A DNA stretch of 64,000 nt, from the NCBI GenBank assembly GCA_032158295.1, contig CM063261.1, positions 5,011,001 to 5,075,000 of the forward strand, read 5' to 3'. Of the stretch, positions 56,245 to 64,000 are shown piece after piece. The position numbers were made by a program, and so were the translations under genes. How positions within the stretch are numbered: position 1 is the first letter of the stretch; every line of letters starts with the position of its first letter. Below the pieces are notes generated by a model that made no database searches, was not told the origin of the DNA, and saw only the letters and a program-made list of their open reading frames with translations. This DNA is from Pycnopodia helianthoides. Taxonomy: Eukaryota > Echinodermata > Asteroidea > Forcipulatida > Asteriidae.

Positions 56245-57113
56245 TTATTATTATTCTTTCTTTCCCCAAACCCTATTGACTTAACACATGACTTTTCTTC
56301 GTGTCATAAGCCCCTCTTAGAATAATCAGAAGTAGACAAATCATATAGCAAATTAAAGCTTATGCCCTGACGCAAATTTTAGATGTAATTAGATTAAGAT
56401 GCTCAATTATTTAATCACGTGATCCTCATTTGCATATTTAATTAGTAAATCTTTGCAGCACCATATCTCAAGAAGTGCACGTGCGATTTTGAAACTTTTT
56501 GTAGTTATAGACTCCTTGGGCATTGGAGATTAGGCTTAGGTAACCGTGACCTCAAGTTGACCTTTACTTCCGGGTCAACCGGAAGTGGGACCATATCTCA
56601 AGAATTATACAACCGATTTTCAAATTTCTTAGTTTAGACTTCTTAGGCATTAAATATTAACTTTGAAAAACCGTGACCCCAAGTTGACCTCTACTTCCGG
56701 GTCAACCGGAAGTGGGACCATATCTAAGAAATATACAACCGATTTTCAAACTTTTTCAGTTTTAGACCCCTTGGCATTAAAATTTAACTTTGAAAAACTA
56801 GACCCCAAGTTTACCTCTACTTCCGGGTCAACCGGAAGTGGGACCATATCTCAAGAACTATACAACCGATTTTCAATTTCTTTTCAGTTATAGATCCTTT
56901 GAGCATGAAATATTGGCTTCGGTAACCATGACCCCATGCTGACCTTACTTCTGGTCTAAACAGGAAGTTCAAACAAATCAAAAATCATATCTCCTGAACC
57001 ACATGTCATAAAGTCATAATCTTTGTGATTTTTGCTAGCATAATGCAGAGCGTTTAATCAAATTACAACAAAACGGAACAGCTCTTGTTTGTTCACAAAC
57101 ACCTAAGGTCTAG
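56245..57113 (+). mobile_element. Helitron-like element A, tandem copy 3
   Basis: Starts TTATTATTATTCTTTCTTTC + CCCAAACCC after CTAG. Four palindrome units; shortened stem (TTGTTTGTTCACAAACA) and CTAG at 57110-57113. Confidence 0.78.
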
Positions 57114-58579
57114 TTTTTCTTCTTCTTATTATTATTCTTTGTTTCCACCAAAATCCCATAGCATTTGTACACGTTTTTTCTTTAAGCCTAATATTCTAAA
57201 GCGTAAATACGAAAGAGTTAGATCCTATATCAAATTGAAGCTTAGGACATAAACTTAACTCTAAATGTAATAAATGTTAAAATTCTTAATTAATTAGCCT
57301 TGTTTCAGCAAGATAAATATTTAATTAGCCAACCTTGTTCGAACCATAACTCAAAAAAATACCCCCTATCGTTAAACTTTTTTCAGTTGTACACTTGTGG
57401 GATGCTGTAGATTTAGTTTGTGTCCTAAAATGCCGAACGATATCATCATGACATCATTTATTTCGCGTTTTCACCCTTGTACAAAACACATTGAATAAAG
57501 TGAAAACAAATCCGACTTCCAGAAACATAATTATTCGATTATGGTCAAATTACATGTCTTATACTGCAGAAATCTTTCTTAAAAACAGACAGACTTTATT
57601 GACAGTCAATTTAAAAGTATAAAAACTTATTCAAACATTGTTAGAAGAAAAAATCGAATTCCAAGGAAAATTTTCACGGAATGGGTACGGCGTCAAATTA
57701 GGTTTGAATTATCGAAAATTATAATCTGTAAACTCAATTAAGTCCTACACCGTTTATGACCAGTGTTATTGCGTTTTTGCAGAATAAACATAGAGTCCTA
57801 ACGGTCGCCGACTTACACAAGTTTACGTTTATTCACAAGAATCGGGGGGCTTGCTCATCACCGCTCAGTTCCCTATTAAGGTTTCAGCGTGAACGTAGAA
57901 AACAGACCGCCCGTGTTTTGGGACGGTTGTGGGGTGGCTGACTCGTTTGCGCTGGGACCCGTTCGCCGGAAAACATCGGAGTCTTCTATATGCAAATGTA
58001 TTACTTCGGGAAATCGCCGTGTAGCAAACAAAAAACTTTGTGTGGATTGCAATAGGGCAATAAAGAGAGCTGATTGATGAGAGGGGTAGAAAAGAAAAAT
58101 CACCCTTTTCATGGCTTTATGATCGTTTTGGATTTGGGGTCAAGAACCAAATTGAACAATAAACTCATATCCCAATTACTATTTTAGCCTAACACACAAA
58201 AATAAGGCATAAAGACACAACAAATAAGGTTTAGTATTTTAATATAGAAAAAAAACCGTACAAGTAAAAAATTATGTTCTTTAACAACCTATGCTAACAT
58301 TTCAAATTTCTTATATAAATCTGAGTACACTTGATCGTTGCGAATTATTTTGTGACGTCAATATTCGCTTCGCATTCGCATTTTATTCAAAAGCCTAACC
58401 CCACTTTGACCCTTTCTTCCGGTCCAAACAGGAAGTTCAAATATTAAAGATTATATCCCTGAACCACATGTCATAAAGTCATAATCTTTGTGATGTTCGC
58501 TAGCTTAATACAGAGCGTTTAATTAAATTAAAACAAAACGGAACAGCTTTGTGTTTGTTCACAAACACCTAAGGTCTAG
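57114..58579 (+). mobile_element. Helitron-like element C/A, tandem copy 4
   Basis: 5' TTTTTCTTCTTCTTATTATT + ATTCTTTGTTTCCACC, then the C-type interior including the exon-like segment (57780-58080). The 3' end is of type A with CGGAACAGCTTTG, the stem and CTAG at 58576-58579. Confidence 0.72.
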
Positions 58580-58704
58580 TTCTAATTGAACACGGATAAA
58601 ATTACATGATCTTAAAACCAAGAACAGTTTGTTACAAATGCAACCAATTAACCAAACTGCAAACTTTTTTGCAAACTGAAAGCAACTCTTAATATATTTG
58701 CAAG

Positions 58705-59425
58705 AACAGTACTGATCTCCGGCAGTAGTTTAATCTGCGAGATCTTAAACATTAACAAAAATGATTTCCGGTAGTAGTCCAACCCGCGAAATCTCATACA
58801 ATTATTATCAAAACTGATTTCCGGTAGTAGTCCAACCCGCGAAATCTCATACGGCGTGTCCTGGCCGAGCGGATAAGAGCACCGGATTCAAGCTCTGATG
58901 TTTCTGTTCAGCAGAGTGTGGGTTCGAGTCCCAATCGTGACACTTGTGTCCTTAAGCAAGACACTTAACCATTATTGCTGCGTCCTTCGGATGGGACGTA
59001 AAGCCGTAGGTCCCGTGTGTTGTGTAACGCACGTAAAGAACCCAGTGCACTTATCGAAAAGAGAAGGGGTTCGCCCCGGTGTTCCTGGTTTGATTGGCAG
59101 CATATTGCGCCACAGCACCTTGTAAACCATTACATTGTGCTATGTAAAGGAATAGGTCTCAAACTTCAAAAAGTAGCTCCACATATATACCTTGCAGGAA
59201 AGTACTGACTGAGTGACGAATATGAGCGCTATATAAGAAGCCACTATTATTATACAATTATAATCAAAAATGATTTCCGGTAGTAGTCCAACCCGCGAAA
59301 TCTCATATACAAATTGTATCAAAATTGATTTCCGGTAGTAATCCAATCCGCGAAATCTTATACAATAATACCCCAAATTGATTTCCGGTAGTAATCCAAT
59401 CCTCGAAATCATTAGTTAATAAATG
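58705..59425. repeat. ~50-bp tandem repeat, split by a SINE
   Basis: Units GATTTCCGGTAGTAGTCCAA + CCCGCGAAATCTCATAC at about 58714, 58763, 58815 and, after the SINE, 59270, 59322 and 59381. The first and last units are the most diverged. Confidence 0.9.
58853..59253 (+). mobile_element. tRNA-derived SINE with Deu-like core
   Basis: The head has pol III A box TGGCCGAGCGG (58862-58872) and B box GGTTCGAGTCC (58921-58931), resembling a Leu/Ser-type tRNA. A central region (TCCTTAAGCAAGACACTTAACC, GGGACGTAAAGCCGTAGG) resembles the conserved core of metazoan Deu-type SINEs. The tail is GAGCGCTATATAAGAAGCC then (ATT)n. It is inserted inside one unit of the surrounding repeat, which resumes at ACAATTATAATC. 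No functional tRNA is claimed. Confidence 0.85.
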
Positions 59426-60490
59426 CAAGGGGAAGAGTTAAATAACAACTCAAATGTCATACATGGGTTGCATGTTAATCAAATAAAATAAAATACCATA
59501 GTGGTAGCAGGTCAATGGCAGAATAAGTTTCAAAGCTAAATTTGCCAACAGGTATAAAACAACAAAATAAGAGCAAATGCTTCAGAAAGTACTAATTGAA
59601 TGATTACACCCGAGGACTATGAAGGTGTACACAATGAAATTCCGCCGATGTGCTTGCAAAGACCCCAATCGGGACAGTAGCCGGATACGCAAACTCAAAC
59701 CCAGTGGGATAATTGAGATCGTACGTTGGCCCCATGCTTGCTATCTCATGCCAACATGATGATTAGATTCCTTACAAGCAATCATATTTAAAAACATCCC
59801 AATGATTGACAAGGTGGAATGCAGGGGAAGGTGGTAGGAGTTTAACGAAACTGTATTCTTAAGCACAAGAAAACAAGTTAATACAAGGACTGCTCAAACA
59901 AAAGTGACTGTCTTTGCCACGTGGACAGTGGATCCATGGTGGATCCAAGGGGGGACGCTGCCCGCAAGCCGTGAAACAAATAAAAGACCAATGGGAAGTT
60001 AATTTGTACCACATGGTCAGTTAATTGCACCAACATCCGACCACGAAGCAAAATATGCCCCACGGCAACCCACCAGCCTGTCTAGTAGTAATAAATTATT
60101 TGAGGCTCAAAGAATTGGCCTAAAATCTGATACATGTGTAATTATACAAATAAAACCAAATAAGGACGGACAAATTTACCGCCAACAGTACACGTGCAGC
60201 TTCATATAGTGCAGCTTCAAGGAAAGGTGTACCACTTGCAACAATCATGAAAGCTGCAGGATGGTCGAGATCATTGACGTTTGCTAAGTTTGATTATAAA
60301 CCTGTTGATGATACAGGGAATATAATTGTTTTGCTGAGCGTATACTCAGTCATTCTGCTTTTTCACAGAATAAGTAATGTTTTATTTTGAAACGGACGTA
60401 ATGTTTCACTGAATAAATGATGTGTCATTGAGACGGTACGTTACGTTGTAACCTTTTGTTCTTTGACCTTTTTGCGGTGGCTCCAAACAT
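59426..60490. other. Unassigned
   Basis: No gene, repeat or RNA recognised. A GGATCCATGGTGGATCC palindrome lies at 59930-59947. Confidence 0.4.
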
Positions 60491-60828
60491 CTCACGTAAG
60501 GCAGAAGTGCTAGGAGGATACGAGGTAGAATTTATCAATTAAACGAAATGTAATAGAATGAAATTGAAGTTTAATTTTGATTCTACCGAGTAACCACTAA
60601 CACCGGAGGACTTACGCTCCCTCCCTCTTTAGGGTGACTATTGTCATTACAAATATTAACATTTGACACTCCCTCCCAATGAATTGCAAATAGCACATTT
60701 GTATTGTCTACAAAAATGCTCTGGGGTGTGGACCTCACGTAAGTCCTTCAGTGCTAGTGGTTACTCGGTAGAATCAAAATAAAACTTCAATATCATTCTA
60801 TTACATTTCGTTGAATTGATAAATTATT
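60491..60828. repeat. Large hairpin (possible MITE), ~85-bp arms
   Basis: 60529-60616 (ATTTATCAATTAAACGAAAT through TACCGAGTAACCACTA) is the reverse complement of 60738-60825. The left flank (60491-60530, TCACGTAAG...GTAGAAT) repeats directly the start of the right arm, so a third arm copy is present. Confidence 0.88.
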
Positions 60829-61183
60829 TGTGTCTGCTTTGAGCCACCCGGTACTTGATCAGGCAATGGACAACATCAGGATTGGTAGATGTTGCATTCC
60901 TTTTCTTCCTTTGCACAGTACACCAGAAGTATACTGAAGAATCCCTTTTCAACCGACCAGCTCTAGGTCAATTGGAACAAACAAAATGGGAACCATCGAA
61001 TTTAGAGGTGTGCCATAAAATGCTAAAATACGAGACTTGAATTGTCTAATACTTACGTTAAATTCAAAACAATCAGCGGCTTTGCGTACGATACCTGTTG
61101 CGTTTTAGAAGATCAACCCCCATTGCACTGATAGGTCACGGGTTATTTTATTCTTGCAATGGATTAATGTTTAAATATTTCAG

Positions 61184-61407
61184 TTGATTTTTTTTAATTT
61201 GCTATATCAAATCGGAGTTTGATCCAAACTCTAATCACACCATTGGTTCCTGTCGCACAACGACCCTGCCATGCTCAGTGTACATCAAAGTACGCCTTGT
61301 TAGAATGACTACACATACCGCATCATACCGACAGGGGGCGCCCCATATGGATGACCTTGTCCTCAGCAAAGACCGAGTTGAAGTATGGGAGTTCTTCAAT
61401 TGTGACG
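61184..61407 (+). pseudogene. Second copy of the discoidin-gene exon 2 module
   Basis: From 61200 the frame reads CYIKSEFDPNSNHTIG, then LPC and YRQGAPHMDD...VEVWEFFNCD. It aligns to exon 2 (CHDGLGYDINSNN, DPC, HRQGAPYYLE, MREFFGCQD) with all three Cys kept. It ends at a donor G|GTAGCA in phase 1, as exon 2 does. The acceptor CAG at 61181-61183 is good, but phase agreement needs one more T in the T8 run (61188-61195); as given there is a TGA at 61185-61187. No F5/8C exons follow; a LINE starts just downstream. Either a decayed paralogue or a gene with a one-base sequence error. Confidence 0.65.
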
Positions 61408-61419
61408 GTAGCAACTACA

Positions 61420-63120
61420 TTTAAATTAAGCCAATGGACAGCCAATTCTTTAAGTTCGGCCTCTAAGTTTGCTACATGCCAAATGAAACCCAATGTTCTG
61501 TTGGCTTTAGAAACAACGGCATTGACATGGTCATTCCAAGTCAAAGTGTCATTCAGTGTTACTCCCAGATATTTGTATGATGATGTGACACTGAGAGGGG
61601 TATCATGGAGGATGTAGTTAGGAAACACTGCTGGTTTCTTGGTTCTTGACATGTGCATGACCTTGGTCTTTCGGATGTTGAGCTGCATACCATTCAAGTC
61701 ACTCCACTGACCAAGTTCAGTGAGGTCTGATTGCAGGGCGTGTTCATCACGAGGAGACATGATGGGTTGATAGATCAGCGTGTCGTCAGCAAAAACTTTG
61801 TTTTAAGATTATGAGAAATGTCATTCATGAACAGATTATAAAGCAGGGGGCCGAGAACACTACCCTGGGGAACTCCGGATGTAACTGGTTCCCACTCAGA
61901 AAAACAACCGCGATACACAACATGCTGCTTTCGGCCGATCAAGAAAGCTTTAACCCTTTCCATACCATAGGCGAGTTTAGTCGACTGCACTAATACCCAC
62001 CCCCTCTTCCTTACCATTGCCGACTTTACTCGACCAAGCTTACACAAACAAAGCTATCAAGTCTGACCACAAAGGCCATTTGTAATAAAAGCTGTAGTTT
62101 TGTTCATGTTCACCCTCCATACCCAAGCTTACCATCATTGGAAAGAGGAAGATCGGATCCTTCCAATGATGGTAAAATAAAATAAGGTTGTTAATATGCA
62201 ATGTCTTCAAATTGGAGTTGAAAGATCCGAAATACCAAACAGCTACGGAGCGCCATATGATTGTGTACAAAAAAGTGTTTGAGATTACAGATCACACTGA
62301 AGAAAGAAAGACAAAGAACTTTGGCATTTATTAGCTGATCTCAATGATTTTTTGATTATATGAAAGGGAATTTAATAAGTAAGAACTTTTGTATTACTTA
62401 TTTTGCTTTACAACAATATCTTCAAGGAGATAAAAGAGTTTGTAAAAATGGCCTTTGAACAAAAGCTTTCTGTTGTGTAAGAATGTGTGCTTCACGCTTG
62501 AGTAGTCAAACAATGCGGTCACCAGCGGTTGTTTATGTCCAAACAATTCGGTAATGAAAGGGTTAAGCCATGCCCAGGTTTGGCCGCGAATGTTGTAATT
62601 TAGGGCAAGTTTATCGAGCAGGATGTGGTGTGGACATAACATCAAAATAGGCCTTACTGATATCTGAGAAAATTAAGTCAATTCGAGGTGGGGATGGTTT
62701 GTCGAGGATGTTTGCCCAGTCGTGGATAGCATTGGTGAGTTGTGTAACGCAGGATTTATGTGCAGTAAAGCCATGCTGCTGGGGGTTTCCAGTCAAAGTG
62801 AGGACACTTGATCACTATTCTTTCGGCTTCAGCCTTCTCTAAAACCTTACAGATAATAGAAGTTAGTGCAACAGGACGATAATTTTTGATGTCAGTTCGC
62901 TTAAATACAGGGGTGATTTGGAAAAGTTTCCAGTCCATGGGGAGAGATCCATGAGCCAGAGATGAATTCATCACTCGCAAAAGTGGAGGAGCAAGGGAAG
63001 ATGCAGCAGCTCGAAAAGTAATTTTGGTGAAATACCATCCGGACCTGGTGCCTTATGTGGATTGAGGGAAAGCAAGGCTTTTTGAAGCCACCCTAGAGTT
63101 ATTGTAACTGGAGGAAGAGC
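61420..63120 (-). pseudogene. Non-LTR retrotransposon RT (CR1-like), interrupted
   Basis: Minus strand in order: LNPHKAPGPDGISPKLL (near 63040), a frame change near 63010, WKLFQITPVFKRTDIKNYRP + VALTSIICKVLE, QHGFTAHKSCVTQLTNAIHD, FSDISKAYFDV, LALNYNIRGQTWAWL. It is then cut by the TTAA element and resumes [29 protein letters not shown]. The catalytic FADDTLIY box (about 61780-61803) is one frame away. The open frame then gives MQLNIRKTKVMHM and YKYLGVTLNDTLTWNDHV. Similarity fades near 61450; no endonuclease is present. 5' and 3' truncated. Confidence 0.88.
61950..62566. mobile_element. TTAA-flanked element inserted in the LINE RT (piggyBac-like MITE)
   Basis: TTAA at 61950-61953 and 62563-62566 bracket 609 bp with inverted ends CCCTTTCCATACC and GGTAATGAAAGGG (imperfect). 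A strong internal palindrome (CTTACCATCATTGGAA...TTCCAATGATGGTAA) lies at 62128-62173. Removing the element plus one TTAA rejoins the RT frame at the AWL/KAF boundary, which confirms the insertion and its target duplication. Confidence 0.92.
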
Positions 63121-63181
63121 AGGGATAAACCTAACCGATTGCAAGTATATAATTTAGCTTGAATAATTTCAGAATCACTTG

Positions 63182-63420
63182 TTAAAGGCCCTCTACACTA
63201 TTGGTAAGATCGAAAAAGACAATGTTCACAGATTCACACATGAAACAAAGTTCACTTTTATAAATTCCCTCTTCTTTGGTTTCGCAGTTGTAAGTATTGA
63301 CTCGTTTTGTACAAGCGAAGTTTATTTGCAAGTGCTCTTCCTCACAAGGCAATTGGCGGGCTGCCATAAGTTGAAATTTGCGATTTGACAAAAAGTCAAT
63401 TCCTACTTTTTATAGGTTAG
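63182..63420. repeat. TTAA-type dispersed repeat (copies at 21285 and 31171)
   Basis: Begins TTAAAGGCCCTCTACACTAT, then TTGGTAAGATCG, CAGATTCACACATGAAAC and the blocks shared with 21285-21500. Its other terminus is not recognisable here. Confidence 0.75.
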
Positions 63421-63446
63421 AACTCGTCGTCTTGGTAAATCTACAT

Positions 63447-63640
63447 AATGTTTTAGGCCAAGTTTATTTCTAATCACATTAAAATTCTGGTCACTGCTTG
63501 CCAATCTTACTGTCTTCTAATCAAACTGTGTTTGAAGCTCTAATGTTTTAGGCCAAGTTCATTTCTAATCAAATTAAAATTCTGGTCAATGCTTGCCAAT
63601 CTTATCGTCTTCTAATCAAACTCTGTTTGAAGCTCTAATC
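63447..63640. repeat. Two-unit tandem repeat, 93 bp
   Basis: TAATGTTTTAGGCCAAGTT and the following ATTAAAATTCTGGTCA, TGCTTGCCAATCTTA and TTTGAAGCTC occur twice, offset 93 bp, with a few substitutions. Confidence 0.9.
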
Positions 63641-63808
63641 TACGAATGTTATTTTATTATTTGTTGTGTTTTTAGCTTTAATTTTTATAATTTTGTACAT
63701 TTCACATTTTAACGCTGTGCAGTGATTATCGATTGCTAGTATAAATGTTAATTAAACTTCATTATTTCAGTTATTTGGTGGAAATCTTCAAAATGATTTA
63801 GCTTCTTC

Positions 63809-64000
63809 TTAAAGACACTGGACACTATTGGTAATTGTCAAAGACCAGTCTTCTCACTGGGTGTATCTCAACATATGGATAAAATAACAAACCTGTAAAA
63901 ACTTGAGCTCAATTGGTCGTCGAAGTTGCGAGATAACTATGAAAGAAAAACACCCTTGTCACTCGAAGTTGTGTGCTTTCAGATGGTTGATTTCGAGACC
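63809..64000. mobile_element. TTAA-type MITE, truncated by the window edge
   Basis: TTAAAGACACTGGACACTAT + TGGTAATTGTCAAAGACCAG starts at 63809 and continues to the last base. Same terminal style as the elements at 23361 and 38558. From memory this repeat family is abundant in sea-star genomes. Confidence 0.75.

Noticed and set aside
58853..58935. Functional tRNA gene
   Set aside because: A and B boxes are present, but the acceptor and anticodon stems do not pair well by eye and the unit continues into a SINE body.
60855..61040. Possible signal-peptide exon for the second module copy (LVDVAFLFFLCTVHQ stretch)
   Set aside because: No phase-1 donor at the expected place and the start context is weak; cannot be supported without transcripts.
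61323..61450. C-terminal extension of the LINE RT frame
   Set aside because: RT similarity fades before this point and the opposite strand carries the discoidin module exon, which explains the sequence better.

Overview
This 64 kb window is animal (metazoan) genomic DNA. It is AT-rich and intron-rich, and most of it is transposable elements. The organism is probably an echinoderm, most likely a sea star. Support for this is the secreted F5/8-type-C (discoidin) gene, the DIRS/Ty3/CR1-like/Helitron mix, a tRNA-headed SINE with a Deu-like core, and TTAA-flanked repeats beginning AAGACACTGGACACTATTGG, a type I associate from memory with asteroid genomes. The species call is inference.

One host gene is well supported. 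A plus-strand, five-exon gene runs from 25364 to 49623. Splice phases are consistent throughout and predict 242 residues: a signal peptide, a roughly 70-residue Cys-containing N-terminal module of unknown type, and one complete F5/8C domain. A second copy of the N-terminal-module exon lies at 61184-61407. It keeps the phase-1 donor but is one base out of frame in a T run, so it is either a paralogue fragment or a pseudogene.

Layout. 1-8.2 kb: no recognised gene; three striking tandem arrays (an 18-bp palindrome satellite, a 1.7 kb CAG/CAC-rich array that looks like a broken Ala/Pro/Gln-rich coding repeat, and a CA-repeat compound array). 8.3-19.8 kb: back-to-back Helitron-like elements, including an inverted pair about 3 kb long that carries the same exon-like gene fragment. 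19.8-25.1 kb: small inverted repeats, a TTAA element and a CACTG-ended TIR element carrying a capture-like first exon. 25.4-38.2 kb (intron 1): a LINE RT remnant, a TGTCCGAC minisatellite, more Helitron-like pieces and an antisense Ty3/gypsy element with one LTR. 38.4-46.0 kb (intron 2): a TTAA MITE, a CAA/CAG microsatellite and Helitron-like elements. 46.7-49.5 kb (intron 4): a DIRS-type RNase H fragment. 49.6-52.6 kb: 3' flank. 52.6-58.6 kb: a head-to-tail series of five Helitron-like copies starting with a 13-unit hairpin array. 58.7-64 kb: a 50-bp tandem repeat split by a SINE, a large hairpin, the paralogous exon, and an antisense non-LTR RT split by a TTAA element.

The dominant unifying signal is a Helitron-like family. 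Each copy ends in an 8-bp stem (GTGTTTGT/ACAAACAC) followed about 7-8 nt later by CTAG, usually next to T. Each has a matching inverted motif at its other end (AGCTGTTCCG or GAGGTGTTCG) and internal arrays of an inverted ETS-like palindrome. No autonomous Rep/helicase gene is visible in the window.
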